From: Candidatus Peribacterales bacterium | GTDB taxonomy: Bacteria > Patescibacteriota > Gracilibacteria > Peribacterales > Peribacteraceae | Length of the DNA: 52,018 nucleotides | NCBI GenBank assembly: GCA_020058765.1 | Contig: JAGVDM010000003.1 | Coordinates: forward strand, 1 to 52,018 | Direction of reading: 5' to 3' | Shown here: positions 1 through 9,658 of the stretch, piece by piece | How positions within the stretch are numbered: position 1 is the first letter of the stretch | Layout: each line of letters opens with the position of its first letter | The notes under the pieces: generated by a model | Seen by the model: the letters and a program-made list of their open reading frames with translations, nothing else | The model's database searches: none | What the model was told of the DNA's origin: nothing | Position numbers and translations under genes: made by a program

Positions 1-1
1 T

Positions 2-3000
2 CCTGCAACGGGTCTGTGTAACCAGAACGTTGTGAACACGGCAACGGCCAAGGCGAAGAACGCTCCACTCATGACATCATCTGTCACAACCAATGTGACA
101 TGCGTTACTCCACAGTGTTCCGACGGCATCGATAATGATGGCGACGGCGCAGTGGACTTCCCTGCGGACTTCAGCTGCAGCGATCCTACAGACAACGACG
201 AGACGAACCCGAAGGCACAGTGCCAAGACGGTATCGATAACGATGCCGATGGCCTCATCGACTTCCCGCTTGACCCAGGGTGTTCCAGCAAGCAGGACAA
301 CGACGAGTTCAACGTGATTAGCGCTGACCTCAGTATCGACAAGACAGTACAGAGCTCCGTGCCTCGCAGCACAGGCATCGTGAAGTTCTTCCTCACCGCA
401 TCAAACAACGGTCCGAACACCGCGACAAACGTCACGATTCAGGATCCAATCCCTGCAGGTTTGACGTTCAACGCAGCACAGTCCGACCCAAGCTGCGTAC
501 AGAATGGTGCAAACATTCTCTGCAATAACTTCTCGCTCACGAGCGGCCAGAGCAAGAACGTCACGATCAGCTTCAACATCCCTGCAACGTATGCGTGCAA
601 CACGCACATTTCGAACCAGGCGACAGTTGCGGCTTCTTCCACCGATCCGAACCCAGCAAATAACCAGAGCCCAAGCGTATCGACACTTGTAACATGCCCA
701 ACAACACAGTGCAGCGACGGCATTGATAACGACCACGACGGAAAGACGGACTTCCCTGCCGATAACGGTTGTTCTTCCCCAACGGACGACGATGAAGTGC
801 TCGGAGACACTTGTGTGATTGCTCGCGCATCCACATACCAGGCCGGACCAAAGTACGCATCACTGCCAAGCACATTGCCATCTGGCGTCGAATTGCGCGA
901 TCTTGATTTGTACACGAACACGCTTACGTCTCAGGATCTGAGCAACATCAAGCTGTTCATCTACGGTGATTCCAACCTCAACTCCGGTCCATTCCGCACG
1001 CTCACCACAAACGAAAAGCAGTTACTCAAGGGCAAGTTCGACAATGGCGTGAACTTCACGTTCGCAGCGGACAACCCAACAGCCGATGAAGCAAGCGCTG
1101 GCACGCGCGACATTCTGAATTACATGCAGAGCAACATGACGTACTCCGGTACGTACTTCGGTACACAATCTGGTACCCACACGCCGAATACTGCTCTCTA
1201 CCCATTCTTGCAGGGCAAGATCTTCGACTTCTCGAATACCGGCCTCAACTCGCCGGGAGATCTCGTAAGCATCTCCTCACCTGCACAATGTGTATTTAGC
1301 CTCAATGGCCGCTGCCACGCAGGTTGGATGCCTGCAGGGAATGGCAAGGGCTTCGTATTCGTGGAAGGTAATGCAGGTGTTGGTTCAGTGAACTACCTGC
1401 AGAACTTCATTCAGATGGCATGTAACCCAACACCTCCTCAGTGTCAGGACGGCATTGATAACGATAACGACGGTGCAACTGACTTCCCTGCAGACTTCGG
1501 CTGTTCCAGCCCAACAGATGATGATGAAGGCAATCCGAAGGCACAGTGTCAGGACGGTATCGATAACGACGCTGACGGTTTCATCGACTTCCCACAAGAT
1601 CCAGGTTGCACAAGCAAGCAGGACAACGACGAGTTCAACAACGTGACTGCAGACCTGAGCGTCATTAAGAGCGCAATCAGTCAGATCCAGCGCGGCAACA
1701 CCTTGCTGTACACGGTGACCGTAACAAACCACGGCCCGAACACTGCAAGTAACGTCGCCGTATCGGATGCAATCCCTGCAGCAGGCCTCGTGTTCAACGC
1801 AGCACAATCCAGCGCGCAATGTCTGCTCCACGGCAACAGTGTGGTGTGTAACAACCTCACCCTGCCTGCCAACCAGAGCCATTCGTTCGCGATCGCATTT
1901 GATGTAACGCAGAACACGCAATGCGGCACGACCATCGTGAACCGTGCAAGCGTATCCACGTCCACAACCGATCCAAACTCAGGCAACAACCAGAGTAACG
2001 ACGTGTTCACGACTGTGAACTGCCCAGTCACTCCACAATGTAGCGACGGTATCGATAATGACGGTGATGGTGCCACGGACTTCCCTGCAGACTTCGGTTG
2101 TAGCTCTGCAACAGATGATGACGAGAGCAATCCGAAGGCACAGTGTCAGGATGGTCTGGATAACGACAACGATGGCAAGATCGACTTCCCACTTGATCCA
2201 GGTTGCCAAAGTGCACAGGACAACGACGAGACGAACGCGGCACTCGGTGCAGACGTTGGTATCGTGAAGACCGGTCCTTCCCAAGTAGTACGCGGCGGTG
2301 TAGCTGTGTACGAAATCACGGTGAGCAACGCTGGTCCACAGCAGGCAGATGCCGTGCTCGCACGCGACAACATCCCTGTAGGACTGGTATTCAACGCTGC
2401 ACAGTCCTCCCCTGAATGTGCACCAAATGCGAACCAGATCCTCTGCGGCGTTTCTGTTCTCCCAAGCGGACAGAGCAAGAAATTCTCTGTCGCATTCGAT
2501 GTACCAGTAGGTCTGCAATGCAACACAAACGTGTTCAACCAGGCAACGGTAGGAGCCACATCTCCACAGGATCCAAATCCGAACAATAACCAAAGTGCGA
2601 CGATCTCTACGTTCATCCACTGTCCTGCAGGTCTCTCTGTGGATAAGAGCGGCCCTGCAACAATTAAGCCGGGTGAAGTGATCACCTACACGCTCACAGC
2701 GTCGAACAACTCCAATCTGCCGATCAACAACTTGAAGATGATCGACAAGATTCAAGCTGGCCTCACGTTCAACGCAGCACAGTCCTCCCCAGAATGTACG
2801 CTGCAGGGTAACGAGGTGCAGTGCGGAACATTCTCGCTCGCAGCTGGCGCAACCAAGACGTACACCGTGTCCTTCACGGTATCGCAGAATCGCCAATGCG
2901 GCTCGCTCATCGTAAACTTGGTGGATCTACTCCAGGGTACAAACGACCTGGCATGGGACAAGCAGGAAACACAAGTGACCTGCACCCAGTGTAGCGACGG

Positions 3001-6000
3001 TCTGGATAACGACGGCGACGGCAAGACCGACTTCCCGAACGATCTTGGCTGCGCGGATCGCAACGACAACGACGAGCGTGATCCAAACGGTCCTCAGTGC
3101 GACGACGGTAAGGACAACGACGGCGACGGTAAGATCGACTTCCCGCAGGATCCAGGATGCACTGGCCCAACAGATAACGATGAAGACGAGCCAGAATGCA
3201 GCGACGGTAAGGATAACGACGGCGACGGTGCGATCGACTTCCCTGCAGACTTCGCCTGCGACAGCGCAACGGATGACGACGAAGGTGATAAGAAAGCGCA
3301 GTGCCAGGACACGATCGATAACGACGCCGACAGTTACATCGACTTCCCGCAGGATCCGGGCTGCACAAGCAACCAGGACAATGACGAGAAGCACGTGCTG
3401 AAAGCAGACGTCTCCATCGTGAAGAGCGGCGCACCGGTCATTCAACCGGGCACAACATTGCTCTACACGATCTCGGTGACCAACACTGGTCCAGACACTG
3501 CAACGAACGTTGCAGTAGCGGACGTGATCCCTGCCGGGTTGTTCTTCAACTCTGGTGCATCGAGCCACGAATGCGTGCTCCACGGCACAAGCGTGGTATG
3601 TGACAACCTCACACTCACGAAGAACCAGAGCAAGACCTTCACGCTCGCATTCAACGTGCCAAGCACAATGCCATGCAGCAGCGTGATCGAGAACCATGCA
3701 ACGGTAGCAACGTCTTCCTCTGATCCTGATTCTAGCAACAACACCAGCGCCAAAGTCTCCACAACCGTACAGTGTGCACAGAAGCGCGCAGACGTGAGCA
3801 TCGAGAAGACCGGCCCAGCTACAACAACGAAGGGCGGCACGCTCACCTACACGCTCAAGGCAACGAACAACGGCCCAGATGCAGCGGAAGCTGTGATCAT
3901 TGAGGACATTGTTCCATTCGGCCTCACCTACACGGGCACTACGGCACAGTGTGCATACACAGCGAACGACAACACGGTGCGTTGCCAGGGCTTCAACCTG
4001 AACGCAGCCGAGAGCAAGACGTTCACAGTGAGCTTCACAGTGAGCCAGAACAGCCAATGCTTCGCACAGATCCGCAACCAGGCAACCGTAAAGTCAACGA
4101 CGCTCGATACGAACCAGGGCAACAACGTGAGCGGCGAAGTGACGACCATCGTGGACTGTCAGCAGACACCACAATGTAGCGACGGTATCGACAACGATGC
4201 CGACGGTGCAACGGACTTCCCTGCAGACTTCGGTTGTAGCTCAGCAACAGATGATGACGAAAGCAATCCGAAGGCACAGTGTCAGGATGGTCTGGATAAC
4301 GACAACGATGGCAAGATCGACTTCCCGCTTGATCCAGGCTGCGCAAGCAACCAGGACAACGATGAGACGGATGCGACTGCTCAGACTGCAGATATGAGTG
4401 TCGACAAGACCGGTGCAACGACCATCACTCGTGGCGGCGTACTCAAGTACACCGTGACGGTGAAGAACGCAGGACCAGGCACCGCAACAGACATCATTGC
4501 GGTTGACCCGGCTCCGTTCGGCCTCACATTCAACGCGGCAGAATCCAGCCAGGGCTGTACCTTTGCTGCAGGTGAAGTGACCTGCAAGCAGCAAGGCCTC
4601 ACGCTGGCTCCGAATGCAACGCATGCATTCACCATCGCCTTCACGGTACCGCAGAACGCAACATGCGGTGCAACGATTCGCAACCAGGCATTCGTTTCCG
4701 CCAAGGAGATCGATCCGATCGTAACCAACAACCGCAGCCAGACAGTGGACACGGTTGTAGACTGCGGCGTTACGCCACAGTGCAGCGACGGTATCGATAA
4801 TGACGGTGACGGTGCGACAGACTACCCAGCCGACTTCAGCTGCAGCTCCGCAACGGACGACGATGAAACGAATCCGAAGGCGCAGTGTCAGGACGGTTTG
4901 GACAACGACAACGACGGCAAGATCGACTTCCCACTTGATCCAGGCTGCCAAAGTGCACAGGATAACGATGAGATCAACGTAGCCACCGCATGTAACGACG
5001 GCGTCGACAACGACGGCGATGGCAAGATCGACTTCCCAGCAGACCCAGGCTGCAGCAGCACAACAGACACCGATGAAACAGGCACAACTGCCTGCGACAA
5101 CGGTATCGACGACGATGCTGACGGCAAGATCGACTTCAAGGCCGACGGCAGCGGCGATCCAGAATGCGTATCCCCGCAGGATCAGGACGAGGCTCCTGGT
5201 AGCTCTTCCTCCAGCAGCTCCTCGAGCTCCACATCTTCCAGCTCTTCCGTGGATCAGCGCTTCAGCCTGATACTCACCGATAGCAAGGATCCGATCAATC
5301 CTGGTGACAACTTCGACTACATCCTCACGGTCACCAACTTGGTGAATGCAGCGATCGTGAAGGATCAGGTCACACTGTCACTCGATCCAGATGTTGCCTT
5401 CCTCTCCACAACAGGAAGCGGCTCCCACACGAGCGGCGTTGTGAAGTGGACGAACATTCCGTTCACAGCCAACGGCACGGTGACATTCGTCATCAGTGTG
5501 AAGGCCTCCACGAACTTGCAGAACGGCGACATACTCAAGTCCATCGCCTTCGGCTCTCCATCCGATGAAGAACTCACCGGTGTGGTAAGCAGCAGCTCTT
5601 CCTCCTCGAGCAGCTCATCAAGCTCGTCCTCGAGCGTTGTCCCTCTCACGGTAGTGCTCACCGACTCGCTTGATCCAGTGAAGCCAAGCCAGTGCTTCGA
5701 CTACAACGTACGTGTGACGAACCCAAACACGACGGCGATCAACGATAAGACGGTGACCCTCTACCTGGATGGCGACGTAACATTCTCCTCGGCAACGAAC
5801 GGCGGCACGCACACGAACGGCACGGTCACGTGGACGGACGTGGATGTCCCAGGCGCAAGCAGCGTGACGCGCACGGCAACTGTCTGTGTGAAATCCACGG
5901 TGCAGGATGAAGAACTCCTCAAGTCCATCGCTACGCTCGACAACGTGATCGACGACGAAACGACGCGCGTAGACGACGAGGGCAACAACAATGGAACATG

Positions 6001-6949
6001 CAACGTAAGCCTGTCTGTCACCGACGACAAGGATCCAGTCGATGTGCATGACGAGATTAGCTACAGCATCCGCGTTGTGAACAACAGCGCACAGCAGAGC
6101 ACGCTTGACGTTCGTGCATTCATCGACCGCGACACCGTGTTCCTCGACGCTTCCGGTAACGGCACCGATGAGGATGACGAAGAAGTTGTATGGGAAGATG
6201 TTGTACTGCAAGGCAACGACGATGAAACGCTCCGCCTGGATGTACGCGTGCGCTCCACAGCACAGCCTGGCGACCGCCTGCGCCTGCAGGTACGCGGCTG
6301 CGACGTGGAAGAGACGGAGTACACAAACGTCGACGATGACGGCTACGTCCCACCAGTCTGTACTGGACCAAACTGTCACCCAATCCCACCGGGACCAAAC
6401 CCTGGCACGGGCGTTGTGACTGTCGACAAGCAGGCAGACCGCGGCGAAGTGCAGCCTGGCTCTACGCTCAGCTACACCCTCACAATCCGCAACATGAGCA
6501 ATGGCATCGCGACGGGCATTAGCGTTGAGGATCGCTTCACAGCAGGCACCCTCACGGTAGAAGACCCAGCCGGCGGTATCTCTACGGGCAACGGCGTGCG
6601 ATGGGATATTCCACAGCTCGGACCGAATGAAACTCGTGTCATTCGCTACCGTGTCCGCGTAAGCCAATCGATGCGCCACGGTCAGATCATCACGAACACA
6701 GTGGAAGTGCGCGGCCTCGGCTTCGACCGCACCGCAACAGACTCCACACAGGTGTACGTGATCGAGAACCTACCACAGACAGGTGACGTGAGCTTCCTCG
6801 GCGGCCTCGACCGCAGCAATGGAAACCTCTCGCGCATCCTCCCTGGTACGCAGGGCAGCGCAGCAGCCACATCGTTCGTCCTCTGGACGACGATCATCAC
6901 GCTCGGTATGACCGCAGGCAGCGTGCTCGGCAAGCGAATGTTGCTGTAG
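2..6949 (+). CDS. Giant secreted surface protein with DUF11-like domains, Asp-rich repeats and LPQTG tail (5' end outside window)
   Basis: The frame is open from base 2 and the first visible residues already belong to a DUF11-like domain, so the true start lies left of the window; the GTG at 32 is only the first start-like codon. About 2,315 residues are visible. Seven DUF11-like beta domains (typically opening AD-S-KT/SG) alternate with 17 copies of an Asp-rich unit of the type CSDGIDNDGDGxxDFPADxGC...TDDDE, resembling thrombospondin type-3 calcium-binding repeats. An unrelated domain occupies about residues 269-475. Two pure Ser linkers (about 1734-1749 and 1863-1878) separate later domains with TDSxDP openings. 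The C-terminus has LPQTG at about 2257-2261, a roughly 30-residue spacer, a hydrophobic segment and KRMLL. Probable role: a calcium-stiffened cell-surface stalk or adhesin, anchored by a sortase-like route or a membrane segment. The family assignment is firm; the function is inferred. Confidence 0.85.
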   Translation, partial: PATGLCNQNVVNTATAKAKNAPLMTSSVTTNVTCVTPQCSDGIDNDGDGAVDFPADFSCSDPTDNDETNPKAQCQDGIDNDADGLIDFPLDPGCSSKQDNDEFNVISADLSIDKTVQSSVPRSTGIVKFFLTASNNGPNTATNVTIQDPIPAGLTFNAAQSDPSCVQNGANILCNNFSLTSGQSKNVTISFNIPATYACNTHISNQATVAASSTDPNPANNQSPSVSTLVTCPTTQCSDGIDNDHDGKTDFPADNGCSSPTDDDEVLGDTCVIARASTYQAGPKYASLPSTLPSGVELRDLDLYTNTLTSQDLSNIKLFIYGDSNLNSGPFRTLTTNEKQLLKGKFDNGVNFTFAADNPTADEASAGTRDILNYMQSNMTYSGTYFGTQSGTHTPNTALYPFLQGKIFDFSNTGLNSPGDLVSISSPAQCVFSLNGRCHAGWMPAGNGKGFVFVEGNAGVGSVNYLQNFIQMACNPTPPQCQDGIDNDNDGATDFPADFGCSSPTDDDEGNPKAQCQDGIDNDADGFIDFPQDPGCTSKQDNDEFNNVTADLSVIKSAISQIQRGNTLLYTVTVTNHGPNTASNVAVSDAIPAAGLVFNAAQSSAQCLLHGNSVVCNNLTLPANQSHSFAIAFDVTQNTQCGTTIVNRASVSTSTTDPNSGNNQSNDVFTTVNCPVTPQCSDGIDNDGDGATDFPADFGCSSATDDDESNPKAQCQDGLDNDNDGKIDFPLDPGCQSAQDNDETNAALGADVGIVKTGPSQVVRGGVAVYEITVSNAGPQQADAVLARDNIPVGLVFNAAQSSPECAPNANQILCGVSVLPSGQSKKFSVAFDVPVGLQCNTNVFNQATVGATSPQDPNPNNNQSATISTFIHCPAGLSVDKSGPATIKPGEVITYTLTASNNSNLPINNLKMIDKIQAGLTFNAAQSSPECTLQGNEVQCGTFSLAAGATKTYTVSFTVSQNRQCGSLIVNLVDLLQGTNDLAWDKQETQVTCTQCSDGLDNDGDGKTDFPNDLGCADRNDNDERDPNGPQCDDGKDNDGDGKIDFPQDPGCTGPTDNDEDEPECSDGKDNDGDGAIDFPADFACDSATDDDEGDKKAQCQDTIDNDADSYIDFPQDPGCTSNQDNDEKHVLKADVSIVKSGAPVIQPGTTLLYTISVTNTGPDTATNVAVADVIPAGLFFNSGASSHECVLHGTSVVCDNLTLTKNQSKTFTLAFNVPSTMPCSSVIENHATVATSSSDPDSSNNTSAKVSTTVQCAQKRADVSIEKTGPATTTKGGTLTYTLKATNNGPDAAEAVIIEDIVPFGLTYTGTTAQCAYTANDNTVRCQGFNLNAAESKTFTVSFTVSQNSQCFAQIRNQATVKSTTLDTNQGNNVSGEVTTIVDCQQTPQCSDGIDNDADGATDFPADFGCSSATDDDESNPKAQCQDGLDNDNDGKIDFPLDPGCASNQDNDETDATAQTADMSVDKTGATTITRGGVLKYTVTVKNAGPGTATDIIAVDPAPFGLTFNAAESSQGCTFAAGEVTCKQQGLTLAPNATHAFTIAFTVPQNATCGATIRNQAFVSAKEIDPIVTNNRSQTVDTVVDCGVTPQCSDGIDNDGDGATDYPADFSCSSATDDDETNPKAQCQDGLDNDNDGKIDFPLDPGCQSAQDNDEINVATACNDGVDNDGDGKIDFPADPGCSSTTDTDETGTTACDNGIDDDADGKIDFKADGSGDPECVSPQDQDEAPGSSSSSSSSSSTSSSSSVDQRFSLILTDSKDPINPGDNFDYILTVTNLVNAAIVKDQVTLSLDPDVAFLSTTGSGSHTSGVVKWTNIPFTANGTVTFVISVKASTNLQNGDILKSIAFGSPSDEELTGVVSSSSSSSSSSSSSSSSVVPLTVVLTDSLDPVKPSQCFDYNVRVTNPNTTAINDKTVTLYLDGDVTFSSATNGGTHTNGTVTWTDVDVPGASSVTRTATVCVKSTVQDEELLKSIATLDNVIDDETTRVDDEGNNNGTCNVSLSVTDDKDPVDVHDEISYSIRVVNNSAQQSTLDVRAFIDRDTVFLDASGNGTDEDDEEVVWEDVVLQGNDDETLRLDVRVRSTAQPGDRLRLQVRGCDVEETEYTNVDDDGYVPPVCTGPNCHPIPPGPNPGTGVVTVDKQADRGEVQPGSTLSYTLTIRNMSNGIATGISVEDRFTAGTLTVEDPAGGISTGNGVRWDIPQLGPNETRVIRYRVRVSQSMRHGQIITNTVEVRGLGFDRTATDSTQVYVIENLPQTGDVSFLGGLDRSNGNLSRILPGTQGSAAATSFVLWTTIITLGMTAGSVLGKRMLL

Positions 6950-6976
6950 TCCCTACGGGTCGACGCAGAAAAGAAC

Positions 6977-7003
6977 AAAAGCCCCCTCGATGAGGGGGCT
7001 TTT
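6977..7003 (+). terminator. Rho-independent terminator
   Basis: Stem GCCCCCTC (6981-6988) pairs with GAGGGGGC (6992-6999) around a 3-nt loop, flanked by AAAA on the left and TTTT on the right. It lies 28 nt after the stop of the giant surface protein. The A and T flanks could let it work in both directions, but no - strand gene ends here. Confidence 0.9.
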
Positions 7004-7165
7004 GTGTATACAAAATATATTCAAGAAATATACCGAAGTGAAAACGAGAGAAAGATGCTTTTCATCTGAAGAAAACACAAATGGGTATCGGCAGAAATTC
7101 TGCGGTCGCGATGTGATCAGAACATAGATCTTAACATCAATTCAAGTTGTACTCAGTCCACAGAA

Positions 7166-7195
7166 TTGACGAAGACGCAAAACGATACCTAGGAT
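7166..7195 (+). promoter_or_regulatory. Probable sigma70 promoter of the second surface protein
   Basis: TTGACG (7166-7171), an 18-nt spacer and TAGGAT (7190-7195). The predicted start of transcription is about 5 nt before the ATG at 7207, so the mRNA would have almost no leader. The remaining gap after the terminator (7004-7165) holds only a small inverted repeat, GCAGAA-A-TTCTGC, at 7091-7103; I see no gene there. Confidence 0.55.
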
Positions 7196-7206
7196 TACTC
7201 CTTTCC

Positions 7207-9075
7207 ATGCGCCATTCTCTCTTCTCCGTTGCGAGCGGCTTCCTCCTGAAAAACGCCCTAGTAGTGGCAGCATGCATCGTGCCCGTCGGCGTTGCGGCGC
7301 AGGATTTTTCGGTGTCTCTCCAAGCATCCAAATCCATTGTGGAGCCACGTCAAACGTTCGTGTACACGGTACAGGTACACAACACGAGCGGCGCTGCTGT
7401 AGAGGAGGGCGAAGTAGTGCTGGCACTCGATGATGCACTAGAAGTTCTCTCGGTTTCCGGTGGCGGTCGCCGCGGTGGAGATGGCGCGCAGTGGCGGGAT
7501 CTCTCCATTCCCGCAGGGGCATCGCGCTCCTTTACGGTAAGTGCACGCGTGGAAGAAGATGCGGAAGACGGTCGCACGCTCTATGCCACGGCAGTCGCCG
7601 GTGGCGGCTTTGCCGAAACAACCGTAGAGGTGGAGAACGAAGACGACGAGAATAACGACGATGATCGACGCCTCACGCTGGAAGTGTTCGCCGATACCCC
7701 ACAAGTGGAACCAGGCGAGCCGTTCATCTTGAAGGTTGCAATCACCAACAAGGGGAGCAGGAAAGTCACAGGTGTAAACGTGACGCTGGAAACAGATGAA
7801 CGCATCGAAGTGTTCTCCGCAGCCAATCGCGGATCAGTAAGCGATACGGAAGTGGAATGGAGCGATATTGAGCTCAAGGCGTACGAAACGCGCACACTCA
7901 GTGCGAGCGCACGAGTGGATAGATCTGCGCAACGGGGAGATGTGCTCACTTCTACGGCGTACTCGGAGGCAGCGATATTTGAACATCGGCTCCCCGTATG
8001 GGCGCCGAACGCAGGGCGCGAACCGATGCATATGTTCGTATCTGCAGACGTGCGGGCTGCAGAGCCGGGCAGTACGGTGACCTACGCGCTCAAAGTGCGC
8101 AATATGGGAACGCGCGACGAACAGGTAGATGTACAGGCGTACATCGACCCACGCACCCGATTCATTTCTGCATCCGAAGGCGGTGAGCAGTTCGATGAAA
8201 CACTGGTGCTTTTTGATCGCTTAGTCATCGAGGAAGACGACACGGAGACACTCACGGTGGAAGTAGAAGTTGACCCTACACTGCAGCCGGGAACTGTGCT
8301 GCGCTTCAGTGCGCAATCGGGTATTGGCCGGCAGGAGCTGGTGCTCCCCGTCATCGCACCATCGCCAGAGAGCGAGAGTGATTTCTTTGATTCACAAGCA
8401 GCAAGCAGCTCATCGTCTTCACGACGTTCGCTGTTCTCTAGGCGAGAGTACGCACCGCAAGAAGATGATGCAAACGTAACAAGAATTGAACTCACTGCCG
8501 AGCAGAGTGCAGACAAGGACGAAGTGCAACCAGGGAGCCTGATCACGTACGCCGTGCAGGTGAGAAACGATGGGAACGAGCCAGCAGAAAATCTCGTTGT
8601 GGAGGATCGGTTCTCCCGTGAGGACATCACTATCCGCGATGCAATGAAAGGCAAAACGTCTGGCGAGAGCATCGCGTGGACGATCCCTTCGCTCGCACCC
8701 GGAGAGGAGTGGCAAGGGGAGTATCGAGCACGCGTGTCCGATAACCTTACGCACGGCACGGTGATCGAGCGGCAAGTGGTAGTGCGCAGCAACAGCACGC
8801 TCATTGCAGAGGCGACAGCAGGCACAAACGTGATCGAAACGCTGCCGCAGGCAGGAATTGGAACCTTCGTTTTTGCGCTTGATCAAGCGCGCAGTCGCCT
8901 GCACGTACCACTGGCGCAGGCAGTGCAGCCTTCTGCAACTCAGCAAACAAAACCCACTGCCACTCCAGTGCCACCCTTGCGCGTACCGCCTGCACTTTGG
9001 ATCACACTCATGCTTGCTGCAGCAGGAGTGGGGAGTGCGCTCGCCTTGCGCATGCAGCGCAATGCAGCTGCCTAA
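7207..9075 (+). CDS. Secreted DUF11-like repeat protein with LPQAG tail
   Basis: 622 residues. ATG 7207 is preferred over TTG 7147 because it directly begins a signal peptide (MRHSLFSV..., hydrophobic to about residue 30, likely cut after VAA at 31) and follows a promoter by 11 nt. Four DUF11-like beta domains follow (openings such as SKSIVEPRQTF, DTPQVEPGEPF, ADVRAAEPGSTV, SADKDEVQPGSL), with an acidic linker near 140 and a Ser-rich linker near 400. The C-terminus has LPQAG at 546-550, a roughly 45-residue Pro/Gln-rich spacer, a hydrophobic helix and a basic tail. The last DUF11-like domain and the tail mirror the end of the upstream giant protein, so the two genes look like paralogues. It is probably an outward-facing anchored surface protein. 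Its stop overlaps the stop of the convergent pth by 4 nt. Confidence 0.8.
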   Translation: MRHSLFSVASGFLLKNALVVAACIVPVGVAAQDFSVSLQASKSIVEPRQTFVYTVQVHNTSGAAVEEGEVVLALDDALEVLSVSGGGRRGGDGAQWRDLSIPAGASRSFTVSARVEEDAEDGRTLYATAVAGGGFAETTVEVENEDDENNDDDRRLTLEVFADTPQVEPGEPFILKVAITNKGSRKVTGVNVTLETDERIEVFSAANRGSVSDTEVEWSDIELKAYETRTLSASARVDRSAQRGDVLTSTAYSEAAIFEHRLPVWAPNAGREPMHMFVSADVRAAEPGSTVTYALKVRNMGTRDEQVDVQAYIDPRTRFISASEGGEQFDETLVLFDRLVIEEDDTETLTVEVEVDPTLQPGTVLRFSAQSGIGRQELVLPVIAPSPESESDFFDSQAASSSSSSRRSLFSRREYAPQEDDANVTRIELTAEQSADKDEVQPGSLITYAVQVRNDGNEPAENLVVEDRFSREDITIRDAMKGKTSGESIAWTIPSLAPGEEWQGEYRARVSDNLTHGTVIERQVVVRSNSTLIAEATAGTNVIETLPQAGIGTFVFALDQARSRLHVPLAQAVQPSATQQTKPTATPVPPLRVPPALWITLMLAAAGVGSALALRMQRNAAA

Positions 9076-9620
9076 GCATCACCCAACACAAATTGCCGAA
9101 CCATATCGGGTAATGTTGCGAGCGATGTATCGATGGCGTGCGCGTCGTCTTTCGGGAACACACTGAGCACCCACGCAGCGAGATCCACTGCAGGTGGGTG
9201 ATTCCCTAAGCCAATCCGCAGGCGGGGGAAGTCCTCACCGAACACATGCACAATGGACTTGAGTCCGTTATGTGTACCGGGGCCACCTTTCTTGCGTAGG
9301 CGCAGCTCGCCGAGCGGCAAATCAATATCATCACACAGGATCAGGAGTTGCTCTGCGTGGTTGAGCTTGTAGAAGTCCACAAGCTTTTGCACTGCCTCCC
9401 CAGAACGGTTCATATAGGTCTGCGGTTTTACCAATAGCACCGGCACCGTGACCACTCGTGCCTCCTGTATGTGCGCATGGAATTTATCCTTCGGCTGCCA
9501 CTCCCCTGCTCCAAACTCCTGCGACAGCACATCAATGGCACGAAAGCCGGCATTGTGACGAGTGTTCTCGTAATTCTTGCCAGGGTTCCCTAGGCCGACA
9601 ATGACGAGCGACGGACGCAT
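9072..9620 (-). CDS. pth: Peptidyl-tRNA hydrolase
   Basis: 182 residues, the usual Pth length. It frees tRNA from peptidyl-tRNA that has dropped off the ribosome. Visible family motifs: GLGNPG near the N-terminus (catalytic-site Asn), TRHNAGF (the catalytic His), KPQTYMNRSG, CDDIDLPLGELRLR and GGPGTHNGLKS. The ATG at 9620 follows a TACACT -10 box by 6 nt, consistent with a leaderless mRNA. Convergent with and overlapping the surface-protein gene by 4 nt. Confidence 0.96.
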   Translation of the reverse strand: MRPSLVIVGLGNPGKNYENTRHNAGFRAIDVLSQEFGAGEWQPKDKFHAHIQEARVVTVPVLLVKPQTYMNRSGEAVQKLVDFYKLNHAEQLLILCDDIDLPLGELRLRKKGGPGTHNGLKSIVHVFGEDFPRLRIGLGNHPPAVDLAAWVLSVFPKDDAHAIDTSLATLPDMVRQFVLGDA

Positions 9621-9626
9621 GAGAGC

Positions 9627-9632
9627 AGTGTA
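9627..9632 (-). promoter_or_regulatory. -10 box of pth, leaderless type
   Basis: On the - strand TACACT is followed by 6 nt and then the pth ATG, so transcription should begin at or next to the start codon. No good -35 box is visible. Confidence 0.45.
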
Positions 9633-9658
9633 CTGCAGAGAGAGGAAAGGCGGGAACG

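Noticed and set aside
5618-6679. 353-residue - strand ORF opposite the giant surface gene, and similar long - strand ORFs at 1979-2896 and 2927-4057
   Set aside because: They are antisense shadows of a repetitive, codon-biased gene; their Arg/Val/Cys-rich translations have no domain, and the + strand frame is clearly the coding one.
6977-7003. A riboswitch in the gap before the second surface gene
   Set aside because: The only strong structure is the terminator of the upstream gene; the gap beyond it has just a 6-bp inverted repeat and a promoter close to the next ATG.
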